A stretch of DNA of 64,000 nucleotides from Eudorina sp. 2006-703-Eu-15 (lineage: Eukaryota; Chlorophyta; Chlorophyceae; Chlamydomonadales; Volvocaceae). Shown one piece after another: positions 10,494 through 22,835 of the stretch; the stretch's first letter is position 1, and every line of letters begins with the position of its first letter. The notes beneath the pieces were generated by a model that did no database searches, was not told where the DNA came from, and saw nothing but the letters and a program-made list of their open reading frames with translations. The position numbers and the translations under genes were made by a program. The DNA is taken from the NCBI GenBank assembly GCA_003117195.1, contig BDSI01000073.1, positions 62,001 through 126,000 on the forward strand. Direction: 5' to 3'.

Positions 10494-13093
10494 TTATGTC
10501 GTGCCGATTCATCTGCCTCCTCCCCCTCCTCCTCCTCCTCTTCCTCCCCCTCCTCCTTGTCCCAAGCAAAGCCCGTGGCCAGAGCCCAGGGCAAGCTGCC
10601 AGAGCAGGCCAAGAACAGAGATGATACCCATGGACTCGTATCGGGACGGGGGCAAGTGACGGGATCAGCTCCAGGGGCAGGGGGCTCCGTGGTTGACCAG
10701 ACCAGGCCAAGTCGCGGCGGGGGGTCCTGGTCGGGTCGGGTCGGGTCTGGGCTGGGCTGGGCTGGGCAAGCGGCGCGGCGAAATGACTGGGCAGGCGGGA
10801 AGGGCAAGAGGGGCCGCCGTCGCCGCCGCCGCAGCAGCAGCAGCAGGGGCGCCAGCACCGCCGTCTCTGTACTCCGCATCCGGAGCGGGACGGCGCGCCC
10901 CCGCCGGCTGCTGACCCAGCCGCATGGAAAACTGGTTCCGGAGCGCCATTCGGGGGTTACCGCCGTGGGACCATGGGGTGGCGCATCGCCGCCCTGCTTG
11001 TGTACACGAAGACTGTAGTCGGGTAGGTGCCGGTCGGACACCGCGAGGTTTGGACGGGAGCAGTTGGAGCGGTTGGAGCGGTTGGGGAGGAACGAGCGCG
11101 GTTTGAGGAGGTGCCGGGAGGGCGGGAGAACGGAGCGAACGGAGGATGGCGGAGGGAGGGAGGGCCACCGGGCGGGGCGGTGCCGCACCGCGGGGGATCG
11201 TCCGGAGGTGCCGGCGTGAACGTGTCTCGTCGGCGTTGGGTGGGTGGGTGGGTGGGTGGGTGGGTGGGTGGGTGGGTGGGTGGGTGGGTGGGTGGGTGGG
11301 TGGGTGGGTGGGTGGGTGGGTGGGTGGGTGGGTGGGTGGGTGGGTGGGTCCCCCCATTGCGGCCTGGGTTGGGCCTAGGGTTTTGGTACACAATGCGCCG
11401 CCGGAAGGCGGAGTCCGCCGCCGGAAGGCGAGGGAGGGCGCTGCCAGCGCAGCGGTGTGTCATTGTCGTCCAAGTCGTCTTCTAGGTGCCCGGTGATGGT
11501 GGTGGTGTGTGATTCAGATGATCGATCTGATGGCGGTGTTGTTCGTGTACGGCTGGCTGTACGGCGGCTAAAAAAAACAATGAGTACGACCGTCGTCAGG
11601 TCTCCTTCGGAGCTCTCTGGGGTTGCGGGCAGCCCCGTCCCTGTCCTCTTTCTCTTGTGTACCATGAAAGAAAACTGAGCCGCCCGTGATGATGAGAAAA
11701 CCGACCCGCCGGTGTGGGGCCGTGCGTAGTGAGAAGCCCCGCCCGACCCGCCGAGCCCCCAGGTCCCGGTGTGTGGTGTGCAGTAATATGTAGGCTCGTC
11801 TGGCGTGTGTGTGAGTGGAAGCGCCGAGCTCCAACGAGCTTGGTGGGGCGGTTGGGACTCATACTCTCGATTGTGTGGGTTTGCTGCTGCGGAGTCGATG
11901 GCCGGAGGCCTTCGCACTTCTTGACTGGACGGCCGTCAGCACCGCCGGTGCACCTTTCTTTCATCACACGTGAGTGCATCGTAACCTACCCAAATTCATA
12001 AGCGGGCGGCATTACTAATAACGGCGCGACCTGGTCCGTCCGTAGTACGGCATTCCGTACATGTGGACCCACGTGGTTTCAGGCTGTGGGTGTACCTTGC
12101 AGGGCCATCGCGTCGCCAGTGGAGGATGAATGGGGGGCTCGTGTGGTGGGTGGCGGCTTGGATGGTGGGTGGGTGGGTGACAGCTTCCTGGGTCGGTGGG
12201 TGTGGGGTGGAAGTGGGGAGGTTGTACGGCAGGCGGGCCACCGCCGCACTGACATCTTCCTGACACTTGCATCGTTGCATGCACACATGCTGGCGTGTGT
12301 GTTTATGTGTGTGTTTTAGCACACTGTCTTTGCTCTAGGGGAACTGTGTGTGTTTGGTGGGGGGGAGGGGGGTTTTGGGGTCCAGGTCGATACGGTTGTG
12401 AAATGCACGCTTGATGGGTTGTGAGGTAACGCGCAAGGCGTTGATTGGTAACTGGGTGTCCGTTAGCTTGTAGCAAGCAGCCGATTAAACAATGGATCGA
12501 TTTATGGTCCATAATAAATGGTGCACTCGCCACAACACGACGGGGGTGGAAGTGAGAAGGCCAGCCTTCGCTGGCCCTCGCAACAGACGGCTTGTGTCCA
12601 GTGAGGAAACGAGGAGAAGCTGTCAGGCCACCGGGGACAGTTGGATGGGCGCCCAAACACCCAGGGGCATAATCGTAGGTAAGGGGGGTAAGCCAGGGGT
12701 AACAGCATTGACGAACACCGTCAAAAGCAGTAAATCCGCATACCACCTCTACAAATGTCGACCCCATCCCTGCCATTGGCCAGGGCAGGCCCCGCCGGCC
12801 ACCTTGCTTTACCACCAGTAAAAAATCCAACGCACTGTCACACGCATGGCACATTCCTTTATTACCGGGAATGGTCCCTCGTCCGAGCGGAAAGAACGGA
12901 ATGGCCTAATGCCAAGGCATGTGATCGTGTTGGTCCAAACACGGCACCAGTTGTATACTTGTACGACGCGTTACGTCCGTACGTTGTTGTCGCGCAGTCG
13001 GTGCGCGCGCCCAAATTCGTTACGGCGATCAATTTATGTTTCTTTATCAAGTGTATCAAGTCTCCCTGTGACAGTTCTGACCCTCTGCTTACG
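10494..13093. other. Intergenic region, no gene recognised
   Basis: This is the gap between the first gene and RanGAP, both on the plus strand. It should hold the 3' UTR of the first gene and the RanGAP promoter and 5' UTR. I found no TGTAA poly(A) signal near 10493. ORFs here have no protein-like composition. The main structured item is a TGGG satellite. Confidence 0.5.
11237..11350. repeat. (GGGT)n microsatellite, about 28 units
   Basis: Uninterrupted TGGG units. On the plus strand this is a repeated G-tract with G-quadruplex potential. It reads as poly Trp/Val/Gly in one direction and poly His/Pro/Thr in the other, so ORFs across it are not genes. Confidence 0.95.
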
Positions 13094-16000
13094 ATGTGGT
13101 CACTTACAGCCGCCCAGAGGGATGACGTCGTGCAGCGACTCATCGCAAATATATGTGCGCTGGCACATGCGCAGGGTTTGGAGCTAAGCGCAGAAGTGCG
13201 TTGCGTTCGTTCCCGCGCAATACAATTTCAACTCGGTAGATCGAACTGGAAGTCGTTTCGCTCTGTATGAAATCAAAGCACGATAAAATGCAGATAGGTG
13301 CATAACACTGATCATGGGTATTTTTAAATTGGTTGTCTTGTAAGGGTCACCGCCGTCCCGATTCGGCAGGTCGCGGGGTTGGCAGCGGCGGCGATTGAAA
13401 AGAAAGCCTACACAGCTGCGGAGGTTGCGGCTCGGACAACGACTGGGGCGCGGCCGGAGGCCGAGACGACCTCTGCGTATGCCAGGTGTGTTAGAAGTCC
13501 CCCAGGGGCCGGTGGAGACCGCCGCCCTGTCTGCCCCAAAATTCTGACTGGAACTTGGGTAGGGCCGGCTTTCCGACGGCCGCTCACGGTTGTGCGGTGG
13601 CGGAGCACGGACTTGGCAAGGTATGAGCCTGCCCGCATTACAGCCCGGCGTCGTCCGCAGGCCACGGAGAGCGGAATTGGCTCCTATCCACATTGCGCAA
13701 CCATGCTGCAGCATACCCTATGCGGCTGGACAGGTCTGCATGCCATATCGTAAGGGACCGTTTCTGAAGGGGCCCGATCTCTAGGGGCTGTATCATAAGA
13801 GCCCCATCCTGCGCGCCGGGACCTGCAGGAAGCTGGGCGAGTTGGCAATCGAGGTCGTGAAGAACGGGGGCAAGGTGGAGGGCGCGGGCGCCGCCGCTGC
13901 AGCAGCGACGGGACAAGTCGAGGTCAGTCGACCCTTGCCGAACCCAGATCAGTCCCGCAAACCTTGCCTCCATCTCCCACGCCATGCACCCACAAGTTCT
14001 TGAGGAACCCAGATCGGGGATGCCCCCCCCCCTTCGCTCTGGCAGCAGCGCAGTTTCAAAATGTCTACCAATTCCCTATACCCCTCCCCCCTGCTACCAT
14101 CAGCGTAGCAAGTGTTGAACCTGCCCTGGTCTCCAGCCACATGTGGGGCACCTCGGGCCCTCAGCCAGCCGCGGAGGTCCAACCTGCCAACGTGCCCAGA
14201 CCAGACAGCTTCACGTGCGGGCGACCCATACCATCACAACCGCCTGCGCCGCCTGCGCAACCGCCCGCCCGCCCGGGTGGCGAATGTGGTAGGGGCGGGA
14301 GGCGCGGGACTGGCATGCAGCGGTCCGGCCCGCACCACCGCGGGGGCCCCCAGCCACCCAACTACAAAGCCGAAACCCCCCCACCACCCACCTACAAACC
14401 CAAAACCCCCCCACCACCCACCTACAAACCCGAAACCCCCACCACCACCCACCTACAAACCCGAAGAACACCGCACCGGCCTCTCTGAGGGCTTGGGTAT
14501 TTCCATCAGTCCCCTGCCCCTTCACCAAGTATCCAATTCACGTCTTCTGAACGCGATGCATATGCATACACTCATTCTGGCGGCCCCTCAACGTGGATAT
14601 GGCCCTGTGGCCGATGTGTCCCGCCCTCGCAGCTTGTGGACCTGGTGGGCTCTCGTGACTTCCTGACCGCGGAGGCGGCGGAGGCGGCGCTCGCGGCGAT
14701 GCTGGCGCCGGGCAGCGCGGTCAAGAGGGTGGGTGGGTTGGACGGGGGTTATACGACATTGGTGGACATGTTTATACTGCGCTGCTGGTTGCTGGGTTGG
14801 AGGGGGGTATTGGAAATTGAAGGGGAGGTTGGAGGGGGGGTTGAATCTGTGCATGGGACGTACCCGCATGCGGCAGCTTCTGGGAGCTTCTGGGAGCTTC
14901 TGGGAGCTTCTGGGAGCTTCTGGGAGCTTCTGGGAGCTTCTGGGAGCTTCTGGGAGCTTCTGGGAGGTGCAGGCGTCCGCGAGGGCGCGGTCTGGGCGGT
15001 CTGGTAATGTGCGCACCAAGCGGACGTGGGAGAGGGTTAAGAAGAAACTGCCCAGACACACCCAGCCCGTGGGAGAGGGTTAAGAAGAAACTGCCCAGAC
15101 ACACCCAGCCCGTGGGAGAGGGTATAGAGGAAGGTTCGCATATGCAGTTGGGCTGATGGAGCATCGGTTGGATGGTCAGTCAGCGGTCCGTTGCCGTTGC
15201 GGTCTGCAAATGCCTTATTAATGACCCCTCACCTATGTGTTGGCCCCTCCATTCGGGAACCCTCACTCACGGAAACAAACACCTACGGAAGCACACACAT
15301 GCACACGGGCGGGTGCGGCTGGTTTTCCCGCTGTACACACGTGCACAAGCACAGAGGTTCCGTTACTCCTCTGTGCTGGCAAACTTGCATGGGCTGCCGC
15401 TGCCGCAACCCATTCGAAACCCACGCAGCGCCCCACCCACCCACCCCCGCCCTTCCCTGTCCCCCCAGATCCGCTTCAGCACGAAGAGCTTCGGCCGAGA
15501 CGCCGCCGCGGTGGCGGCCAAGGCCATCGGCGGTCTGTCCCATCTGCTCGAGGACGCGGACATCTCGGACGTCATTGCGGGCAGGCCGGTGGGTGCCCTC
15601 CCCTTGGACGGAACCCGATCTTCGCGGGCAGGGAAGTGCGCGGCAACCGAGCCGTCCAGCCACCGGACAGGGGACGGAGGGGCGACCGAAAGCATGCATG
15701 CCACATCAACAGAACTTCCACTTTGTATTTACGGTCGAGCGTGGGTCTGTGGCCGGTGGCGCGGTCCGCCTAGGGCTCTGGGGTCGGTCTTGCTTGTCTG
15801 TTACGTGCCGCGCGCAGCCTGCAGCCTAAATCCTTCTGTGTTGCGCTACTCCGAATCGGCTTCTCCGATTCTGCGTTGCCTCTCGACTGCAGGAGGACGA
15901 GGCGCTGGATGTGCTGCGCGTGCTGTCCTCGGCGCTGTCCGCCGCCCCGGGGCTCAAGGCGCTGAACCTGTCGGACAACGCGCTGGGGGAGAAGGGCGTG

Positions 16001-18769
16001 CGGGCCTGCGCGGAGGTGCTGGCGGGCAAGGTGAGGATGAGGGTGAGGGGCCGGGTGGGCGGCGGAGCGAGCCAGCTGGACCTGACGGGCCGCGGCGGGT
16101 CGGCGCGGGGTGAGGCAGTGGTGGTGCGGCGCGGTGAGCAGCGAGGGGGACATGAGAAAGAGATGAGGGAGGTGAGGGGGTGCGGCAAGCAGGGCGTGGA
16201 GGTGTGGGTAACTGCTTTTCTTTTGTGCAATCATACCTTACCATGTAAGCACCCTGCCCTTGGCCGTCCTGCAGTACACTTGCCCTTGGGCTATATCCTC
16301 GTCCTCATCCTCATCGCCGCCCTTCCACACTCTTCCGGCGCCGCCGCCCGCCGCCCGCCCCTTCCGCAGGCCCCCCTGGAGAGCTTGTCCCTCCAGAACG
16401 TGGGCCTCTCAGTGCACGCCTGCCGCGCCACCGCCGAGCTGCTCGCGGACCCCTCCCGCCTTCGCCGCCTGCAGCTCTACAACAACATGAGCGGCGACGA
16501 GGGTGCGGCGCACATCGCCGGGCTGCTCTCCCGCGCCCCACTGCTCCAGGTGGGGTGGGGCAGCCGGTCGGGATGCCGGTATGGCGCTGTGTCACACTCC
16601 CCTTCCCGCCATCAGGGACTGGCCCTGCGCGCATTGTCCACACAAGATCTCTTGCCTGTACGGCGTCGCTTTCTCCTTGGCCTGACCGGCGCGGCCTTGC
16701 CTGGCTGGCTGGCAGTGAGCGCACCAGCCGCCGCAGCTTCTGTTCGGCCGGCTGCCGAGAGGTTGCCCGATCGAACCCGGCCGGCTGCGCGGCGCAGGCA
16801 TCGCGGCTCTTGGCCGTCGCCACAGAGCTGTGACAGGGGCTGAGCTGCCCGTCCAGGCACCCAGCCGGTTTCGGACTGCACACACAGTAGGGGTTACGGG
16901 GGTTACCGCTGGTGGCGCTGCTTCGTTCGGCTTTAATACTTACGCAGCTAATTAGTTCGTTGAATGCGCCGGCCACCACTAGTAACCACCGCCCAAATCA
17001 CCGGTGCCGACTTCTCATCCCTCTTTCTTCCCCTCCATCGGTCGGTGTTGGGTTCGTCTAGGGTCTCTTACCGTGCTCCTCTTGACACATCCATTCACCC
17101 GCACCCGCTCTCGCTGGCGATCGCCTCAGGACCTGCGCTTCGCGTCGAGTCGGGTGGGGCCAGCGGGTGGCATCTCGCTGGCGAAGGCGCTGGCGGCAGG
17201 TGGGCCACCGGGGTGGTGGATCACCGGGGGACGGCTCCGTGCGCCGTCCTGATGCGAAAGCTACGCATGTGCAACAACAACTGCGCCTTGGCGGAATCCG
17301 CGAATAAAACACCCCATTCGGCCATTGATTCATGCAACCCATCGGCGTTCTGTGCCCCTCGTGTAGTGCTTAGTTTATGTTCTGCCTAATCCCTCTCTCT
17401 GCCTAATCCCTCTCTCCCTCCCGTCCACCCGCTGGGGGTCTCCACGACTCTCCCCCCTCCAGGCGCCCACCTGGTCAAGCTTGACCTCTCGGATAACCCG
17501 CTGACCGAGGAGGTGGTTCCGGAGCTGGCCAAGGCACTGGCGGCGCAGCCCACGCTCAAGGTCCTCAACCTCAACGACACCTCCCTCGGCCCCGACGGCG
17601 TGACGGAGGTGTGCCGCGTGCTGCTGCAGTCATACAGCGCCGCCGCCGCCGGCGCGGACGGCGCGCCGCGGCAGCAGCTCGAGGAGATTGGGCTGGCGCT
17701 GAACGAGGTCAACCCAGCAGCCGCCCGGGTGAGTGCGTCGGAAAGGATTGGTTGCACCGCGGACGTTTTGTTTGTCGCCAGCAGCGCCAGAGGAGAAGGC
17801 GACAGACCGCCCACAAGGCGCTCTTTGCACACTGGTTAACATTCGGTGTCCTAACACAACACATATCGACGGTTGTGTCGGTTTTCGACGGTTTATTTTA
17901 ACATATCGACGCGCACCATGCTTAAAATAGACAGGGATATGGTGCATCCCACGCTCCAGCCCAATTTCGGTTTTTCGACCTTTTTAGGCCTCGATCGACT
18001 TGCGCAGCTAAGGCCACCTGAAGTAAACAAGATGAACATCGCGTTCGACCTCACTATGGTTTTCCTGTAGCATCCGTAATAATAATACACGCCGCGTTCT
18101 GGCACCATTTGGGTTGTCCCCGCTGGCTGCAGGCGGTCGCGGCGCTGGTGGCGGCCCACGCCTCGAGCCTGCGGGTGCTCAACCTGCGTGAGAACGAGCT
18201 GGGCGACCGCGGGGCTATCTTCCTGTCGAGGGCTCTGGCGGCCCTGGGGGAGCCGCGCACCGTGGACCTGGTGGGCAACCAGGTAAGGGGGGCACCGGGA
18301 GGGAGGGGGAACGGGGCGGGGAGGGGGGCCAGAGGGACGGGGAAGGGGGGGAGAGGGGCGGGCAACCATGTGGGCAACCGAACCAAGGGAAGTACCTGGC
18401 GGGCCGCAACGGAGTACACTGTCCATGCGGGTTCGCCCTCCCGCGGCCAAATATGCGGATCCACAGCATCGCTTGCTCAGACGGCTGCGCAGCCCCCCTC
18501 CTCCTCCTCCTCCTCCTTAGTCTACCAATTTCCTACACCCCTCCTGCTCCTCCGCTTCCCTCGACGGTGCAGATCCGCCGCGCCGGTGCGGTGGCGGTGG
18601 CCAGGGCCCTGGCGCCCAAGACCTCCCTGGAGCTGTTGGCGCTGGACGAGAACACCATCAGCGAGGAAGGTGGGCGCCGCAGCCGCCGCCGCTGCCGCTG
18701 CGCGCTTCCCTCGGCCCAGGGGGGGGGAAGCGCTGGGCGCGCGACAGGGAGTGCCCTGCGCGGTTCTCG

Positions 18770-18854
<85 letters not shown>

Positions 18855-19237
18855 GCAGCGCGGAGCTGCAGGCTGCATGCAACAGGGTGCGGGCAATCCT
18901 ACGTTCCTACTTGCCTGCCCACCCAATCACGATGGTCATGTGCAGCTGACCACGGGCCGTCGCATATCGACTCTGTATCGATTCTGTATCGATTCTATGT
19001 CGATTCTTATCGACTTTTCCTGTACCGCGCGCCTGTGCGCCCCTTCTTGGCCGGCGCGGCCCCGCAGGCCTGGACGAGTTGCGCATGGTCATGGATGCGG
19101 CCGGCAGGACGGCGGCGCTGGGGCCCCTGGACGAGAACATGGAGGAGGACGAGGAGGAGGAGGAAGATGAGGACGAGGCGGAGGCGGACGGGGACTTTGG
19201 GCTGTCGGAGGCGCTGGCGCGGGCGGGGATTGCGTGA
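13094..19237 (+). CDS. RANGAP1: Ran GTPase-activating protein (RanGAP), plant-type
   Basis: Exons: 13094-13195, 13370-13485, 13829-13922, 14633-14728, 15469-15588, 15893-16030, 16370-16549, 17130-17199, 17463-17728, 18133-18282, 18573-18669, 19068-19237. Together they give 532 residues plus TGA, close to plant RanGAP size. The protein stimulates GTP hydrolysis on Ran and so sets the Ran gradient for nuclear transport. Residues 1-110 look like a WPP domain whose key tripeptide reads WSL (MWSLTAAQRDDVVQRLI). Next come SFGRDAAAVAAKAI, the conserved DISDVIAGRPEDEALDVL, and RNI-type leucine-rich repeats (LKALNLSDNALGEKG, LQLYNNMSGDEGA, LRVLNLRENELGDRGAIFL, IRRAGAVAVARAL). The end is GPLDEN plus an acidic tail (EEDEEEEEDEDEAEADGD). 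The order matches plant RanGAP1 throughout. The exon 1 donor is the least certain junction. Confidence 0.93.
14877..14966. repeat. 10-bp tandem repeat (GAGCTTCTGG)n
   Basis: Eight to nine copies of a decamer in the RanGAP intron after exon 4. Confidence 0.95.
18775..18851. repeat. (CT)n microsatellite
   Basis: About 38 CT units in the last RanGAP intron, in the coding-strand pyrimidine orientation. Confidence 0.95.
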
Positions 19238-22200
19238 TTGCGGGCGACACCACCTGTCTCTCTGTCTGTCTCTGTCTGTCTGTCTGTTTGCTCGGCGCGC
19301 GCAGCTCGACCCACAGTCGGCAACAGCTGTTGGATGGGCCAGCCATGCCTACCTGAGTGTGCGCGCGCGCGTGTGTGCGAGTCTGTGCGTTTGTCTGTGC
19401 TTAGCGAGAAACCCGCCCGTGTGTCTGTGTGTGTGTTTAGAGGAGCAACCCCCTCTGTGTGTGTCCGTGTTTCAAGGGAGGAATGAGTCGTGTGCGTGTG
19501 TACCTGTGCGCGTGCGCCTGACCGACATCAGCCGACATCGCGCTCGTGTGGCGTCCGCACATGCGCGTGCGCTGGTGGTGTGTACGACATGTGTACGACT
19601 TGATGTGGGCGCCACGAATCCCCGGGCGGGTGGGAGGCGGCGGGCACAGCGTGTGGGGGCGCCGTTGGATTCGGTGTGTTAAAAAGAAACAGACCAGACA
19701 CACCCAGCCCGGCGACAACTACTTGCCAACGATGATTTGGTGTGTGTTTGTGGACGCAGCCGTGGACGCCCGGGTGCGTGGATGCTTGCTGAGATGACAG
19801 TGCTGATGATTGACGGGAAGGTCTTTTGGAGGTAGTTATAGGTTGGAGGGCTGCAGATTGGAGCGGAGAGCGAGCGGGGGCGGTTCGTGCGACAGATACG
19901 GTGGGTCCACATCCTTGGGGTGCTACCAGAACGGCTTTCGTGGAGCAGGGAGGGCGGGGGTTTCTCGCCAAACCACGCGCACCGCAAATAAGGCACAGAT
20001 GCCTATTAGACAGCTGTGAAGGACTGCGATGGCAGGTTGGCGCGCGGCGCTTGAGTTTTGTCACAAACCGTACCAACGGTACCGACCTACAGCCCTGGGA
20101 GCCGGTGTGGTAGCTGGTGGGAGGGGCAGGGGACCTCTCCCCGCAAAGCTTCTTGAGAGCGTCCCCGCATTGCACTGATGAGAGGGTCCCAGCACGGCGG
20201 CCAGCTGTAGTGCTGCGCCCTGCTTGCTGTCCGGCGACGCGGCGCAGCGTTTTGTTTTTTGTGGAGTGCCCAGTACCTGCTGGATGCCCACTGCGGATGC
20301 CCACTTGCTGACTGCCCGCCAAACGAGGCTTTGGCAGCTTAAGCGGTGGGCTGCGGGACCTGCAGCTTGCGGCACCGTCTGGAGATGTTCGCTCGGTGCT
20401 CCATATTTTGCTTCTTTTGGGGGTTTTGCAGGCCAGAAGCCATGTGTCTGAGAAGCCGCCTGAGGCTGGAGCCAGGCTCCCACGCGAGGGGGCTCCAGCC
20501 CGCTGCGCGGCGATGATCTGATCCGACGCGGCGCCAGGGAGCGCGCAATGCGGGCGCGTCAGTATCGGGCGCCTGGCTGCTGCGCCATATACTTCGATTA
20601 CGGTGGTTTCGCAGACAGGCATGCGGAACCTGCTGTGGACGGTGAGTTCGCAGGCAGGCAGGCAGACCTGGTGTGCGTGACATGCAAGGGGCAGAGTAGT
20701 GCCCACGGTCTTTGTGTGTGTGATGTGACGAATGCATTTCGTGGGTTGCGGGTTGCCCGATCCAAGGGAGAGCGCGGAGCGCGGAGGTAGTACAGTTAGC
20801 GGCGGGATATGTAGCGTCAGCAGACTCTGTTTCTGGGCCGCGTTGTGCTGAACAGTGGCTGGGAACACAAAACAGGTAACAGATACGGAAGACGGATACA
20901 CGAATCACTTCGACAGGCGTACAGAAAGTAGCGGGGCGCGGATGGGGCGTGCGTCGGGGCAGGCCTCCGACACGGCGGGGCGCTCCAGTTCAGGACTTGA
21001 GGAGCCGTATGAGCAGGGATCCTGAACGAGAGCTTGGCGAGTGCGTCCATGGTGTGGGCGACGGCAGGGAGGGCAGTAGTGGGCGACGGCAGGGAGGGCA
21101 GTCCGAACAGGCGCATTGATTGGGTTAACGCGAGCGAGCGGCGGGGTTGGTCGTGTGAGCCGCGGAAGGAAGGTCCGGTGTTGTCGCTGACGGTATGTGG
21201 CCCGCTTGCCCTCCTCGTTGCCTCTTCTTGGTAGTGGTGGAGCCTCCTCCAGAGGTGGATGAGTACCCCGCTGGCCTAACGTTCAGCTGAATATATACAA
21301 TCAGAGACTCTGATAATTATTATCAGACAAGCCGTGCTGCACTCCCAGCTGTTGCCCACTTCTCTCCATGCAGGGCATCAGCCCATGCCTTATCAGCCCA
21401 TGGTGCCCCCTGGAGCACGGGATCCCATACATGCAGGGGCCATATACCTACGACACCTTTGTAAGCGTGGCGAGACCTACCTCCCCCACACACCTGCACA
21501 GGCGTCCAAACCTCGACCGATTGCAATGACGGAATGCGCAGCGCGGGTGCGAGGGCAGCAGCTGCCGATGGAGGGGGAGGGGGGCCTCTCGAGCGCCCCA
21601 GAGGTCCCCCCATCCGGCGGGGCACTTGATCCTGGATCAGGCTGGATCCAAGGTATCTCCCCAGGTCAACAGCATCACACGGGGCTTCACGGGATTCGAC
21701 CCCAGGACCGGCCCAGGTACGTTAGATCTCGTCAGGCTCCTCGCCGGACCTCACCGCACCTCGTCTCACGGCACCGCGCACGCCTCATCTCACCGGCCGT
21801 ACAATCGCGTCCCGGCAGCTCGAGTTGGCGAACCTTGGGTGGGCCGCACAAGGAAAGATTACCACCACGCCTGCCGTGCCTGCCCGCGCAGACGCGCCCC
21901 ATAACCCCCCTTAACCCCGCGAACTGCGTGAAACCAGAGGGCATTTCATGGGACCTCGGGTAACGGCGGGACCTCCATCATTGGTCATCGGGGCATTCAT
22001 CGCCGACAGCCCGAAGCCTCCCCAGTCCTCCGTCTCCTCACCACCGTACAGTGTACAACACCGTACAGAGTGAGGACTGGGAACCCGCGCGCGCGCACGC
22101 TGTGCACTCTCTCACTCGCTCACTCCCCCTCCTCACACCTGCTCCTGTCTGGTCGCCAACGCTACAACTGGCCTGGCCCCAAACTGCCTGCGCGTTCTAA

Positions 22201-22835
22201 CCTCGGTAGCCAGGGGCTGCACCGCGCGCTCACCCTCCTCACCCTCATGCTAACCGAGAAGCTCCCTCACTCGCCCCTCCCCCTCCCCGCCCTTCCCCAG
22301 CAGCCCCAAAACTTCCTGCCCGCCTGACTGTCGTGATCCGCCCGCCCGTCCGCCCGCCTTCCTGCCCGCCTGCCTGTCGTGATCCGCCCGCCGCCCGCCC
22401 GCCTTCCTGCCCGCCTGCCTGTCGTGATGAATAGCGCATTGCAAGCTGATGGCTACCGACCACGGCACCGTCAGTACGCCTGAGGACCACGACACCTTCA
22501 GATCATCACCCCGACCGCGGCTACCCTAGAGTACCCGTCCGCTCCGAGACAGGAGAGAACCTGCGGGGCTTCCCACGCCGCACCTCACCGGTGCGTTCCA
22601 CATGTTCGGCTTCGGGTCCGAGAGTCATTCGCCTCCTGACGTCCTGAACGCCTTATGAACCCGTCGGCGCAAACCGCTGCACGACAAGTCAAGTCACCGT
22701 GCCGCGCCGGCGCCAGGGAGGATCCGGACGTAGGTCCGGTTCCTCCCTCAGCAGCAGCGCTGCCAGATCAGCAGCGGCTGGGGGTTGAAAAAAAACAGCG
22801 GCTGGGGGGCTCCGAGAACCTGATGTTGCGCGCAA
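19238..22835. other. Intergenic region between the RanGAP and OTU1 3' ends
   Basis: The RanGAP (plus) and OTU1 (minus) genes converge here, so this stretch should contain both 3' UTRs. I see no conserved protein. The long minus-strand frame at 19528-20901 has no recognisable motif. 22319-22425 holds a short tandem duplication built on GCCTGCCTGTCGTGATCCGC. Confidence 0.5.

Noticed and set aside
19528..20901. 457-residue minus-strand ORF
   Set aside because: No motif, no splice context and no protein-like pattern; it overlaps the expected convergent 3' UTR region.
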